Source: Microcebus murinus (taxonomy: Eukaryota; Chordata; Mammalia; Primates; Cheirogaleidae). From it: a DNA stretch of 64,000 nucleotides. Below, in pieces: positions 24,660 through 40,699 of the stretch. The stretch spans positions 72,645,001 to 72,709,000 of the forward strand of contig NC_134106.1 in the NCBI RefSeq assembly GCF_040939455.1. Reading direction: 5' to 3'. The first letter of the stretch is position 1. Every line of letters begins with the position of its first letter. The position numbers were made by a program, and so were the translations under genes. The notes under the pieces were generated by a model. It ran no database searches and was not told the origin of the DNA. It was given only the letters and a program-made list of their open reading frames with translations.

Positions 24660-26080
24660 AGGAAAAGCTTTTACATGTAGGTGATCAATTGGTTTTAAGC
24701 AATGACAGTTACATTCAAGATCTTGCTAGGAAGAGTAGGGAAAATGAAATTTTACCTGTGTATACTACCCGTTACAAACAAATACAAATAAGGAAGAACT
24801 CTCTGGGAGTCAAAGACAAATATTTATATAAATCTCTGAACTATTTAGTAAATGTTTGCTAATAAAGTAAATCAATAAATGGCATGTATCTATGTAATTT
24901 GCCTTGAAATTTTCTTATTTTTTTTTCGTAATTTTATTATTATCGATGTTACCTTATGTCTGATATTGCTAGAATATACACAGAGGAGCCCATTTAAAGT
25001 CAACTTTCATTTGTTTCTAATTATTTGCTACACCAGCCTAATGAAATAGATATAGGGTCACTTGGCAGCTTGCAAAAATGCTTCACACAAAGGTATAATC
25101 AGACATAATGGGATCCCAAAAGACTCGCCTACGGGCGAAATATCACCAAGGTCTTCCTCATTTGTTCCCAGACTTCAAGGTACAACAGAATTCTCTTGAA
25201 AACTTGTTGAAAATGCTCATTCCTGTGCCTCACCCCAGCTTCCTCATCAAATTCTGATTCGGAAGATACGAAGTCCGGACTTGAGCATCTGTATTCTTAG
25301 CACTCGCCCCTGGAGGTCCAAGGACCTCACCTTAAGATCCACTAACTTATCTTGAAAGTGTTTGTGACTCAAAAAGTCAGTCTTTTTCTCAGCCTCTTGC
25401 TGCCAGATTTGCATTGAGGTACGAGGGGGCTGACCTCAAAATGACTGACGGATCTGTCAACGCGATTCCTGGGGAAGATGCTCCTCTCTGCGCTTCATTC
25501 CAATGTGATGGCATGAAGGGAGATTCCCTCACAGATTACGCCTCCAGTGCCAGGTCAGACAGGGAGAGAATGAGGGTGTGACTTACTGATCACCTTGCCC
25601 TTTCAACATCTAAATGGCCTGACCCAGCACTGACCCTGGACTCATGTCCCAAAAGGCACTTGCAAGAATTTAGGAAAGTAGACAGAGGTCCAGGGAGACA
25701 AAATAAGCTCTGCTAATATGTTGCAGTAACTGCTAGGCAGAGTGAGATCATCTAGGGGCAATATCCTTTTTCCAATCTTTTTCGGCATGGAATCTTCATC
25801 AGCATCATCATTACCACCACCAGCAGCAATAGGAATCAATACTGAGCACTCTCAGGATGCATTTTAGGGGTATTATAACAAAGAGACCCTAAGGGCTGTC
25901 ACTTGTCATTCCGTTTCCAGGCCTTTGGGCGAAATAATTTTATCCAGCTATTTCAAGGGTATCAACATTTTTAAAATATCTTCACAGAAATGGTTTCTTC
26001 CTCTCATGGACATGGAGATCTTTCCATTTCAGTTCATCTGAAGAGCTATCTTATTATTATTATTATTTTAAGATATACTA
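24660..26080. other. Stretch with no recognised gene
   Basis: AT-rich, with a weak MER5-like piece near 25165-25345 and (CAT/CAC)n-rich sequence near 25797-25830. No coding signal. Confidence 0.5.
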
Positions 26081-26084
26081 GAAG

Positions 26085-26399
<315 letters not shown>

Positions 26400-27344
26400 C
26401 TAGTTCCTGTTGACTTAGGTTGTCCTGTAGATTTAGGTCATTGCAGGTTTTTGCTATTTCAAGCAATGGCTTAATCAACTGTCTTTGCACAAGTGAATGA
26501 TCACTGATGTAAGACCAACACCTAGAAGTGTAATTGCTAAGTCAAAGGATACAGCTGTTTAAATTTTTTACAGGTACCTTCAATTGCCTTCAAAAAGGTT
26601 ACAGTAGTGTATAAACAAGTGCCTGTTTCCTCATGTCAGTACTGGAAATTATAATTTAAACTTTTTTGGGCACTCCGATAGGTGGAAAATTGCATCTTAT
26701 GTTTATTTGCATGCCTTTGATTTGCAATGATGTGTTTATTGGCTATTTGTGTATTTTCATTCTGTGAAAGGCCTAATCCTTTGCTAAACATATGAAAAGA
26801 TTGAGATTCTCTTAAACAGGGGTTAATTTTTTTCATATTTAACTTTCAAAATAGTAAGCTTCCTTTATTGGGAAAATGTGTGGGGACACCGCACACCTCA
26901 TTTCTCACTTATGTCACATAATTTAAGCCTTATGGTCATGGAATAGAAAGAAGCTGATAATCTGGATGAATTTTTAAAAAGATTTTTGAGCATTGCTGAA
27001 ATAACTGAAGCTTTTCTGAACAATAAAACAAAACAAATTAAGAATCACAATCTCTCAGCCTCTTACTGTGCCAGACATGGCAACTGTTCTACTATTGAGT
27101 CTTCTCAACAATTCTTTGGTGTTGGTATGATTCTCACTTTTACAGAGAATTCTTTCTCCTTTCTGCTGAGGAGATCTAACAGACACAAAAATGAAGCAAA
27201 GTGACCCTTTGTGAGGCTCCAACCAGGACATAGACTGACAAAGGACTTAGGTACAGCTTCTGACTGGGAGAAGCAGTCTGGGAGACAGATTAGATACTGA
27301 AACCTCTGTTTAAAAGACTCTTAATATTTTCATATATTTAGCAA

Positions 27345-28085
27345 AGGATTGGGTATTTTCTTCTTTTTGTGAAATTTAATTAAAAAATAGATTTAGGGGG
27401 TATAAGTTGAATTCTGTTACATGTATATATTGTAGAGTGGTGGAGTCTGGGCTTTGGTGTACCCATCACTCAAGTAGTGTACATTGTGCCCCATAGGTAA
27501 TTTTTTATCCCTCATCCCCTCCAACTCTTCCTCCTTGTGAGTCACCTATGTCCATTATATCACTCTGTGTGCCCTTGTGTAGCCATAATTTAGCTCCCAC
27601 TTAGAAGTGAGAACATGTGGCATTTGTTTTTCTGTTCCTGAGTTACTTTACTTAGTATAATGGCCTCCAGTTCCATCCAAGTTGCTGCAAAGACATTCTT
27701 TATTATTGCTGACTAGTACTCTGTAGGAGGTGTGTGTGTGTATACATACATATATAGATCATATTTTCTTTATCCATTCATCAGTTGATAGGCGCTTAGG
27801 TTGGTTCCATATCTTTGCAATTGTGACTTGTGCTGCAATAAACATATGAATATCTTTCTGACATAATGGTTTCCTTTCCTCTGGGTAGATATCCAGTAAT
27901 AAGATTGTGGGATGAAATGGTAGATCTAATTTTATTTTATTTTATTTTTTGTAGCAAATGATGTGGGAGAAGATCTAATTTTAGTTCTTTAAGAAATCTG
28001 TATACTGATCGCCATAGAGCTTGTACTAATTTACATTCTCACCAACACTGTGTAAGTGTTCCCTTTTTACTATGCCAACATCTAT
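27345..28085 (-). mobile_element. L1 3' end, antisense
   Basis: Typical antisense L1 3' phrases: TACCCATCACTCAAGTAGTG, GTGAGAACATGTGGCATTTG, CCTCCAGTTCCATCCAAGTTG, ATCCATTCATCAGTTGATAG and GTGCTGCAATAAACATATG. It carries the small insertion at 27935-27983. Confidence 0.85.
27935..27983 (-). mobile_element. Micro-retroinsertion in an L1: about 20 nt + A-rich tail, 13-bp target duplication
   Basis: AGATCTAATTTTA occurs at 27922-27934 and 27971-27983, splitting an otherwise continuous L1 3' sequence. On the - strand the insert is CTCCCACATCATTTGCTAC followed by AAAAAATAAAATAAAATAAA. Confidence 0.75.
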
Positions 28086-28087
28086 TG

Positions 28088-28430
28088 TTTTTTGTTTTTG
28101 TTTTGTTTTGTTTTTCTTTTGAGACAGAGTCTTGCTCTATCACCTGGGCTATAGTGCTATGGGGTCAGCCTAGCTCACAGCAACCTCAACTCCTGGGCTC
28201 CAGTGATCCTGCTTCAGCCTCCCAAGTAGCTGGGGACTACAGGTGCTTACCACCATGCCTGGCTAATTTTTTGTTTTTATTTTTAGTTGCTCAGCTAATT
28301 TTTTCTATTTTTAGTGGAGCCGGAGTCTCACTCTTGCTCAGGCTGGTCTCAAACTCCTGAGCTCAAGTGATCCTCCCGCCTTGGCCTCCCAGAGTGCTAG
28401 AATTATAGGTGTGAACCACCACACCTGGCC
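28088..28430 (-). mobile_element. Alu, antisense, at the end of the L1
   Basis: (TTTTG)n, then GAGACAGAGTCTTGCTCTATC, to CACCACACCTGGCC. Confidence 0.85.
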
Positions 28431-28439
28431 CACTTTTAA

Positions 28440-28550
28440 GGAAATTGAAAATAGAATATAAATAGCTGACCCAAAACCACACAGTTTGTAAGTGGTAGAG
28501 CTGAGATAAAGCGCAAAATCATCTGACTCTAAAACTCTTTCCCGTCTGCA
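28440..28550 (-). mobile_element. MIR fragment, antisense
   Basis: AACCACACAGTTTGTAAGTGG, TAGAGCTGAGATAAAGC and CATCTGACTCTAAAACTC fit antisense MIR. Confidence 0.55.
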
Positions 28551-29039
28551 CTCACCTCCCTTGGGAAAGTCCCACTTCTTGTGCCCGCGTTGAAGGTCTT
28601 CATTGCCCAGATCCAGCCTGTCTTTCCAGGCTGATCTTTAAAAATCCTCCATACAACCAAAGAGCGTTATTGAGGGTTTGGCATGTACAGGTCTAGTCTG
28701 ATAGTCTCAGAAAAATTCAAGAGGAAAAAGGCAGTTCAAATCTTTTTTTGGGAATTAAAAAAATGCATAACCAAATAAAGACATAGAAGTGTCGTGTATG
28801 TTCAGAGAAAAGGAATATGGGGAGCCTGAGCAGTCAGGAAGTCCTTCCCACTGGAGGTCAGGGAGTGGCTGAGACTTCGGTGAAGAGCCAGGTTTGGACA
28901 AGAGAAAGAAGCTTCTCCTTTAAGACTTGATTTCCTCTCCACCTGTCACCTGCCATTTCTCCAGTCCTGCTCAACACCAGATGGCCCTCCCCTGCCTGTC
29001 GGCTCCTGCCTACCTTTGAGGACTTCCTTCCCCCTCCCC

Positions 29040-29200
29040 CTTACCAGTGTGTAAAGTGCTGGATGGCAGGAACATTGTGTTTTCCATCTTTGGTTGTCAT
29101 CCCACAAATGCCCTTCTTTCTACTGCACACACAGAGCATCTAGCACCACACCTTGCTCACCTAAGGCAGTCAATGCACATCGTGTTGAACAAATGAAGCA
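29040..29200 (+). mobile_element. L2 3' end fragment
   Basis: GCTGGATGGCAGGAACATTG ... AGCATCTAGCACCACACCTTG ... TGTTGAACAAATG follows the L2 3' pattern. Confidence 0.5.
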
Positions 29201-30389
29201 AAAGGCCCCCAGCTCTCACCCTACTTTAACAATCTCATGGGCTCTTTTGGGATCACTTCTCAGGTGCTGTGCACACCCACCACCCTGCACCCCCCTGCCC
29301 TGAATTCCCCCCCACCGGGCCCGGATTGGCTGTCTGCCTCTGTCTGTCCCTAGAAGAGTCCGGGGCCTCAGCTTCCCACTCCGTAAACCATGGCGGTGGT
29401 CCAGCCATGGTCTCCTCTTATCCGTGCATTGGAATCATACGAATCACCTACGGAGAATATTAAAGGTGGATTCCAGGATTGGCTCATCTCCCAGAGATTC
29501 TGACACAGAAAGGAGACAGCAGGAATCTGGATTTTAATGTGTATCCCAGGGGATTTTGAAACAGAGGGTCACTCGGCTGCACTTGCAGAAACCCTGCGCT
29601 AGGTGCACCAGCTAGTTTCTATGAGTGGAAAATGGAAAAGGGTGACAGACCCTGTGTGTGGGGCTCGTGAAAGTATCCGTTTGGGGACAGACCTCTCTGA
29701 GGCACAACAGGTATTAATTTTCAGAGCGGTCCACTTGAAACCTAATGACCCAGTGTGCTCACGTGAGGCGGTGGGATGATCAGCGTCCCCCATCCTCCTG
29801 GAGATGGCAACTCTGCAAGGCCCCTTCACGGGGTGGATTCCTCTCGCCTGCCCTGCTGTGCGCAGGGGCTGATCCTGAATTAACTCGGGATCTGTTTTTT
29901 GTTTGTTTGTTTGTTCTTCACATGAAGAGGGTTCTATTTCTGCACTTCATTTGAGAAAGGCAGTGTTTGCTAAGCCCTTGGAGGCTCCAGGCTCCTGGAG
30001 AGGCAGCAATATCCCCACTGTGCCGGGGAGGAGGCCTTTGTAGTGTCGCCCGGCTGTTTGTGTCTCAGCCTCTAAGGGAAGGGTTGCTCCTAATTAAAGG
30101 CGTAAATGCTTTAATCCCTGGCCTGAGGGCTTCCCATAGCGCATTAGCCGTATTAGGAAGGAAATGGATTGTAATCCCTTTAATATAAGCCTGGAGGAAC
30201 TCGAGGGCTTCTGGTTGGGGAGAAGAATTTCCTCCTGTGATTTAACAATATTAACATGCTGAATTTGCATAGACAGAAACCAGGGCGAAGCTCTCTCCAG
30301 GCTACAGTGGGAGAAGGAAACGAGAACAGTTCTCAGACGGGCAACCATCACCACCATCCGTCTCCAGAACTTTCTCATCTTCCCAAACT

Positions 30390-30885
30390 GAATCTCCACA
30401 CCTATTAAACAATAACTCCTGTTACTTCCTCCCCTTAGCCTCTGGCGGCCACCATTGTACTCTCTGTCTCTATGAATTTGACTGGTCTGTATAAGTACAA
30501 TCATGTATTTGTCTTTTTTTGACCGGTTTATTTCACTTAGCATGATGTCCTCAAAGTTCATCCATGTTGTAGCATGTATCAGAATTTCCTTCCTCTTAAA
30601 AAGGCTAATGCTATCCTATTGTATGTATAGACCACACTTTGATCATCCTTTCATTTGATGATGGACAGCTGGGTTGTTCTCACCTTTTGGCTATTGTGAG
30701 TAATGCTGCTATGAACACTGGCGTACAGGTATCTGAGTCCCTGCTTTCAATTGTTTTCAATTTATTTTTGAAGTGGAATTCTGGATCGTATGTCAACTTT
30801 GGATCACATGGTTTTAATTTCTCCATGTCCTCATCAAAACTTATCGTTTTCTGTTGTTTTGATTATAGTCACTGATGAGTTTGAA
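30390..30885 (-). mobile_element. Old L1 3' fragment, antisense
   Basis: TTATTTCACTTAGCATGATG, AAGTTCATCCATGTTGTAGC and TGCTGCTATGAACACTGGC are diagnostic of L1M 3' sequence in reverse. Confidence 0.75.
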
Positions 30886-30889
30886 AAGA

Positions 30890-32084
30890 GGGTAGGATTT
30901 TGACAATTTTGAGCCAGGTTTTCAGTCAGCGGAGGCCTGGAGGGGTTCTGTTATCAGGTGGATTCAGTCACAGGTGGTCTGATGTCATAAACCCCGTGGG
31001 GTTCTGTCTACCCCCCTCTCCTGAAAACAGATCGATACTATGGAGTATTGGAAAGCACCTCCCTCTGGCACCTCCCAGTGCTGCCAGGGCTCATGTTGGC
31101 TCCAGTGTGCTGAGACACCAGCGACTCACTGAAAGGGAGTGAGCCAGGGACAGGGGAACTGGCACGCAGGCAGCCTGACCTGCCACCACCTCACAATGAT
31201 GGGGGCCTGTGACCAAGACAGCCTCCTACACTCAGGTCAGGGCTCATCTCAAAGACAGGTGTGGCAGTGGGACACCGCAGCAGGACGTTTCTTGTGGCAG
31301 GGACACCTGCAGGTGGGAAGGCAGGAGCGGCGTCTTGCCTTGGCAGAATGAGGGGTAGGCTCTGTCTGCACTGAAGCAGGTCTCTAGACCTAAGAGAGAA
31401 GCTGCCTATGCACAAAAAGGAGGGGACACAGGGGCTGGTTGAGGTTTGGTCACCCCCCTGCTGGGCCACAGCCCACTGAAGGGAGGTGGGCTCAGGGCAG
31501 GGTTTCTGGGGAATGCAGTGGAGTACCCGTCGGTAACCTGGGAGTCCATGCACACAAGGGCAGTGAGGCCTCCCCTAGGACTTTAGGGCTGGGGATGAGG
31601 GCTGGGGTTGGACCTCCAAGGTCCTATTGTTCAACTGAGGATGCAGAGCCTCGCAACTTTCTTCACCTTGGATACCTCACCATTACGTCGATAGTTTGAA
31701 ATGGGTTGTGATGGGAGCATTTACACCCCAGAAATTGGAAGATGCTATAAACCCAGGGCTTATTTGCTCCCCCAAAGTGGTTGTTAAACATTTTCCAGTA
31801 CACTGCTTGCCCTGAGATCAGATTTACCTTTTTGAGAGGTAAATGTGATGTTCTAAACAGCCTAATTCCTCCTGAGTCCTGCTCCAGCCCCCTTGTCCAC
31901 TAGGCTATTCATCCCTGGTGTCACCACCAGCCCCTGGATGATGGAACGATGTGCAGGGTGGGAGCCCAGGGAAGGGGGGGATGGGTTAGGGGGCTCACTT
32001 GGCACAGCTGTGGGGACAGTGGCTATTTCCCCAGTCTGTGGCAGAGCAAGGCTAAGCAACTTGTCTGTGTCTAGGTCCTTGGCC
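30890..32084. other. Region just upstream of TEX37; promoter not resolved
   Basis: Moderately GC-rich, mostly unique-looking. No TATA box or clear CpG island. The TEX37 5' UTR and promoter should lie at its right end. The TEX37 frame is open without stop from 31893. Confidence 0.45.
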
Positions 32085-32111
32085 ATGTCAGGTGTGGTGT
32101 ACCCCGGACAG
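32085..32111 (+). CDS. TEX37: TEX37 coding exon 1
   Basis: ATG at 32085 opens nine codons, MSGVVYPGQ, followed at once by a strong donor (CAG then GTGAGT). The short N-terminus ending YPGQ is the family hallmark and places the start here. The frame also stays open upstream to an ATG at 31893, so a 64-residue extension is formally possible, but nothing in it resembles the family. Start context is GGCC before ATG. Confidence 0.9.
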
Positions 32112-32284
32112 GTGAGTGATGTGGGTTTCTGTGCCCTGTGACCAACTCAGGGTGGGGTAGCCTCAGCAAGCAGCCACAGGGGAGGGCCAGGCTCTTTGGG
32201 GCTCCTTCTGGTTGTCAGTCTGGAATGACATTTTTTTGGTTTTTGTTTTTGCAACAGAGTAGAACTAAAATTTTCAGGGGTTTG

Positions 32285-32820
32285 GGTATTTATTCAGCAT
32301 GCATTTAGTAGGCACCCACAGTGTGCTGGGCACTATCCTGGGCATTGGGGCCCCAGAGATGCCTAAGATAAGGTCTTGATGTATTGTGCTTCATTAAATC
32401 CAGTACAGCACACCTGGATGAGCGCCATAGTGGAGGGATGTAAAACGCGCTATGAAAGCAGAGGAGAAATGACTTAACCTTAGGGAGGTGGAGAATGAAA
32501 GAGTGGTAAAGATGTTTTGGGGAAGTGACGTTATTCTGGGTCTTGGAGGACACATAGAGTTTGCTAGTCTGTGAGGAGGGCAACTAGTGTTTCCACCAGA
32601 TAAGAGCAGGTGCCAGGCCTGTGCGAGTGGGAGGGAGTGAGGCTGGAGTACAGAGGGCAGGGAGGGGGTGGGATGGTAAAGGCAGTAGGAGCCAGATCAG
32701 TAAAGCCCCTGAATTTCAGGCCCAAAACTTGGGGTTTTGTCCAGCAAACAACGAGAAGCCACTGAATGGCTTTAAATGGAAGAATGACAAGGCAAGATCT
32801 CATTTTGTATTTTCCTTTGT
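32285..32820 (+). repeat. Second copy of the old GA-rich interspersed repeat, in TEX37 intron 1
   Basis: TGTGCTGGGCACTATCCTGG, GGGGAAGTGACGTTATTCTG, GTAGGAGCCAGATCAGTAAAG and CCACTGAATGGCTTTAAATGG match the order in the 38.3 kb copy. It ends about 8 bp before TEX37 exon 2. Confidence 0.45.
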
Positions 32821-32827
32821 GCTTTAG

Positions 32828-32947
<120 letters not shown>

Positions 32948-33099
32948 TAATCAGTGGTCCACTGAAATCATCTTTATTCCATGTTTATTATGAGTGTTGA
33001 CATTGGGCACTTATTTGGAACAATATCCAAAGCCAGGCGACCTGACTTGGAGGTCTTTTGAGTGTGTGTGTGCACGCGTGTGCAGGCATGTATATGTGT

Positions 33100-34524
<1,425 letters not shown>

Positions 34525-34619
34525 TTCTATTTTTAACATAGTCAGATTTATTAGTCTTTCCCTTTATCATTTTCTCTTTTCAAGTCCCAGGAATCTTTTC
34601 CTATCCTGCAGTATCCCCA

Positions 34620-35464
<845 letters not shown>

Positions 35465-35558
35465 GAAGGATGAGAACACCTTCCAAGGGGTGTTCCAAGG
35501 GCTTGTGGAAGTCCTATGTCCTGCGCTCTGCCCTTAGTGTGCAGAAAAGGGAACCGAA

Positions 35559-35564
35559 AATAAA
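35559..35564 (+). promoter_or_regulatory. TEX37: TEX37 polyadenylation signal AATAAA
   Basis: AATAAA lies 95 bases after the TEX37 stop codon, giving a compact 3' UTR of about 115-125 nt if cleavage follows 10-25 nt downstream. It is the first canonical signal after the stop. Confidence 0.7.
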
Positions 35565-35722
35565 ACCAGAAAGATGTTCCCACAGCAGTGGGACTGCTCA
35601 TTCCACCTGACTCCCCTGCCTGCACTGGGCCACGGCATCCTCACTGCACAGGGAGGGAGGGAAAATCGCTGTGTATGCAGAACTGAAATTTGTGTCATGT
35701 TTTATTATAATTAAGAGTCCTG

Positions 35723-36052
<330 letters not shown>

Positions 36053-36057
36053 AAAAT

Positions 36058-36187
36058 GGCTGGGTGAAACGGCTCTTGCCTGTAATCCTAGCACTCTGGG
36101 AGGCCTAGGTGGGAGGATCGCTTGAGCTCAGGGGTTCGAAACCAACCTTAGCAAGAGTGAGACCCCATCTCTACCAAAGGAAAAAAC
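36058..36187 (+). mobile_element. Alu left-arm monomer
   Basis: GGCTGGGTGAAACGGCTCTTG to GACCCCATCTCTACC; no right arm. Confidence 0.8.
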
Positions 36188-36408
36188 CCAGCTGACCTAG
36201 AGATTCACTGGGTCTGGAGTGAACTCCAGGAATCTGCACTTTTATCCAGTTCACTGGAGGTTGAGTCTTTGGTGCTCTGCAGAAGAGGATGCAGAGCTTC
36301 TGAAGTCTCAGACAGACAGCAGTAAATCCCTGCTGGAGGGAAGCTTGTAACTGGGGGAGGGGGTGGGGGAGTAGATCAGAGCATGCATGTGTTGAAATAT
36401 CTTGCATT

Positions 36409-36846
36409 AGTCTGTTTTATATTTCTATAAAAGAATACCTGAGACTGGGTAGTTTATAAAGAAAAGAGATTGATTTAGCTCATGGTTCTGCAGGCTGAGA
36501 AGTTCAAGGGCATGGCCTTGGCTTCTGGGGAGGGCTTCTGTGCTGCATCACAGCATGGCAGAGACAATCCAAGGGCAAGCAGGCTCATGGGAAGAAAGGA
36601 AAAGCTGAGAGGCATCCTGGCTTTATAACAGCCTGCTCCTGCAGGCATCCCCACAAGATCTAATCCAGTCTCTTGGGAGCTAGAACTCACTTACTACATC
36701 TGGAACAGCACCAAGCCGTCCATGAAGGATCTGCCCCCCATGACCCAAACACCTCCCACTAGGCCCCACTTCCCAACACTCCCACACTGGGGACCACATT
36801 TCAACACGAATTTTGGTGGGGACAAACCATATCCATACCATAGTAT
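36409..36846 (-). mobile_element. MaLR/MST-type LTR, antisense
   Basis: TTAGTCTGTTTTATATTTCTA, GAGACTGGGTAGTTTATAAAG, AGCTCATGGTTCTGCAGGCTG, AACAGCACCAAGCCGTCCAT and ATTTCAACACGAATTTTGGTG follow the usual antisense order. Confidence 0.65.
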
Positions 36847-36859
36847 ATTTATCTCAAGT

Positions 36860-37188
36860 CTGGGCACGGTGGCTCACGCCTGTAATCCTAGCACTCTGGG
36901 AGGCCAAGGCGGGAGGATCGTTTGAGCTCAGGAGTTTGAGGACAGCCTGAGCAAGAGCGAGACCCTGTTTCTACTAAAAATAGAAAAAAATTAGCTGGAT
37001 AACTGAAAGTATATATATATAAAATATTAGCTGGGCATGGTGGCACAGGGCTGTAGTCCCGGCAACTCAGGAGGCTGAGGCAGCAGGATTGCTTGAGCCC
37101 AGGAGTTTGAGGTTGCTGTGAGCTAGGCTGATGCCACGGCACTCTAGCCTGGGCAATAGAGTGAGACTCTGTCTCTGAAAAAAAATTA
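36860..37188 (+). mobile_element. Alu
   Basis: CTGGGCACGGTGGCTCACG to GACTCTGTCTCTGAAAAAA. Confidence 0.9.
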
Positions 37189-37237
37189 ACCTTATGAAAA
37201 AAATTATCATGAACAAAATCATAAAAAGAAAAGAACA

Positions 37238-37920
<683 letters not shown>

Positions 37921-37971
37921 GAACAAAGTAGGAAAACTTAAATGACAAAATTATCTGGGTCCCTTCTACAC

Positions 37972-38302
37972 TTTTTTTTTTTTTTTTTGAGACAGAGTCT
38001 AGCTTTGTTGCATAGGCTAGGCGAGTGCCTGGCATCAGCCGAGCTCACAGCAACCTCAAACTCCTGGGCTCAAGCAATCTAATGCCTCAGCGCCCTGAGT
38101 AGCTGGGACTACAGGCATGTGCCACCATGCCCGGCTAATTTTTTCTCTATATATTATTTAGCCAATTAATTTCTTTCTATTTATAGTAGAGACGGGGTCT
38201 CGCTCTTGCTCAGGCTGGTTTTGAACTCCTGACCTTGAGCAATTCACCCACCTAGGCCTCCCAGAGTGCTAGGATTACAGGTGTGAGCCATGGCGCCGGG
38301 CC
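37972..38302 (-). mobile_element. Alu, lemur type
   Basis: T run to ATGGCGCCGGGCC. CCCTTCTACACTT flanks both ends. Confidence 0.95.
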
Positions 38303-38319
38303 CCCTTCTACACTTTGAA

Positions 38320-39720
38320 GAAAAAGAACAACAGTACTGAGAAAAAGTGATTGTTAAAATTCAATCATTCATTCATTTAGCACATATTAATGCTTATGTA
38401 CCATGCATAATTTGAAGTGCTATGAATACAGCAAAAATAAAAATAATAATATAACCAGGCGATTCCATTCCAGCTGGGGTAAACGACAACAAATTAAATA
38501 AGGGAAGCATATAGAATGTTGGCAGGTAATAAGTGAAACAGAGAAAAACAAACCAGGTGGGGAAGCTCAGAGAGCTATGACACCAGGCAGAGGTTCTGCA
38601 GGTTCCCCAGAGCAGGTGACATTTGAGCAAAGCCTTGAAGAAGGGAAGCCTTTCACGTGAGGAGGACTGGGACCTAATGACCGGGGAGTGCAGACCCTGA
38701 GCAAGGGCCCAAGAGGCAGTGTCAGAAGAGTGAGGTCTGAGAGGTGACAGGGGTCCCTCCTCGGGATTGTCTTGCGGCAGGCGAGCTGTTATAAAGGCTG
38801 TGACTTTTATTTTGAGTGAGCTCGGAGCTGCTGGAAAGCAATGAGCAAAGGGGTGACATAACCTGGTTTCTGCTTTAGAAGAATCACTTTGGTCTCCAGG
38901 TAGAGACTGAGGGGACAAAGGGAAAAGTGACGAAGTCAACTGATATCACCCAGGCAAGAAGTGGCAATGGCGTGGACCAGAGTGGTCACTTGGGAAGCCG
39001 AGAAGGCAGAGAAGTGGTTAGATTCTGAGTGTGTCTGCAAGCAGAGCCCAGGGAATTTCCTGAGGGATAGGCAGAGTATATGTGACATTGACAATGACTC
39101 TGTTTTTTGGTTTGTTCAAAGCAGAAAGGTGAGCTGCTTTTTGTTGAGATGGAAAGGACGACAGTCCAAATGGGTTTGGGGGGAAGATCAGTTTGTTTTT
39201 AGAAACATTAAGATTGAAATGTCCCTAGGCATTGAGGAGGCAGTCAGCCACCCAGGGCAGAGATTGGGAGAGAGGTCAGGGCTGGCTGGAGACAGACTCG
39301 TGGCAGGTAACAGCATATGGATGATACTGAAAATGAGATCTGGCCCCTTGCCAAGGGGTGGAAGCTGTCCAAGGGCTGAGGTCTAGAAAAGGTCACGGTT
39401 GAAAGATCAGGGAGGTGGGAAGGAGCTGCGAGGTGGGAGGAAAGCCAGGGGTGTGGTGTTCTGGAGAGCACGTGGAGAGAGGTGTCCGAAGGAGAGGGAT
39501 CAACAGGTCAGGGGGTCAGGTGCTGTTGCTGGCTGGGCCTGGAAGGATGGGCCTGAGGACTTGGCACTGATGTAGCAAGATTATTGGTGACCTGCAGGGT
39601 GCCTGGGGGCTGAAGCCTGAATCAGGGAGGGAAGAGGGCGATCTAGAGAGAATGAGAGAACCATTGAGAAGTTTACAGTAAGAGGGGCATAAAAATGGAC
39701 AAAAAGGGGGGAAGTTAACA
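38320..39720 (+). repeat. Long copy of an old GA-rich mammalian interspersed repeat (family not named)
   Basis: Phrases such as CAGGTGACATTTGAGCAAAG, AAAGGGGTGACATAACCTGG, AATCACTTTGGTCTCCAGG and ACCAGAGTGGTCACTTGGG recur in the same order in other pieces of the window (about 23545-23830, 32290-32820, and antisense 41460-41770). An open frame of 181 codons on the - strand here is a by-product of this repeat. Confidence 0.5.
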
Positions 39721-39729
39721 GAAAAAGGA

Positions 39730-40410
39730 AATACACATGGTGTTCAAACATATGGAAAGATGCTGAACTTCATAATCACGTACATGCACGTGTAGACAAC
39801 AAAGAGATGTCATTTTACACCCATCAGAGCAGGAGAGATTGAAGAATTGATACTATAGTGTTGGGAAAGGCGGAGAAGCCAACTCTCACCCACTGTTGCC
39901 AGGACTTTAAAGTGGTACAACCTTTCTGGATGGTAAGAATGCACTTTCACTTCAGCCCGGCAGTTCTTCTCCTAGGAATTTGTCCCCATGGATAGAATCA
40001 TTTGAGGACTTTGTACAAGCATATTCACAGCACTGTTAATTGTACTACGATTGCCAAATACTGGAAGCAAACCAAATGTCCATCAGCTGGCCTCACTGTG
40101 CAGCCATAAGTAGGACACAGACAGCCACGTGTACGGATGCGGAATGGCCGTTATGAGTTAGAAAATGAAGAAGGTGTGGCACAGAGCTGAGCGCATCATC
40201 TCCTCTCGTTTGTGGCAGAGGTGGACACCTGCATACATGACTGCACAGGTCTGGAAGGTCTGTGCGAGCACACACAAGAAACCGAAAATAGCGATTGCCC
40301 TGGGGAAGAGGACTGGGGCTCAAGGCGGGGAGAGGCACCTTTTACTTCCTATCCTTTTGTACTGTTGAAATTTTAACCACACACATGTTCTGTCTGAAGA
40401 ATTAAATTAA
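39730..40410 (+). mobile_element. Old L1 3' fragment
   Basis: GAAAGATGCTGAACTTCATAA, TTACACCCATCAGAGCAGG, ACCAAATGTCCATCAGCTGG and CTATCCTTTTGTACTGTTGA are in the usual sense order of the ORF2/3' UTR of L1M/HAL1. Confidence 0.65.
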
Positions 40411-40699
40411 AAATAAAAACTTACACAGTGGGGTCATAGAATGCAGAGTTGGAGAGGACTGTCCAGTCACCTCACCAAGTGGTACTCACACCCAGCCCCG
40501 GGCTGGGCTGCATCAGCATCACCTGGGGGCTTGTTAAGGCACAGATTCCCAGCCCTGCATTGATGGGCCGAGGCACCCGCTGGTGGCCCTGTTGCTATCT
40601 GGATGACAGCTCCACAGGCCGGTCAGAAACAGCCAGGAGAATGCAGTGGGCACTGTGTTCACCACTATGTACAATTTCCTGGAGAAAGTGAGGGCTTTC

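Noticed and set aside
30094..30561. 155-codon open frame on the - strand
   Set aside because: Overlaps an old L1 3' UTR fragment and non-coding sequence; no known domain.
38394..38939. 181-codon open frame on the - strand
   Set aside because: Lies across an old interspersed repeat that recurs in the window; no family resemblance, no splice or start context.
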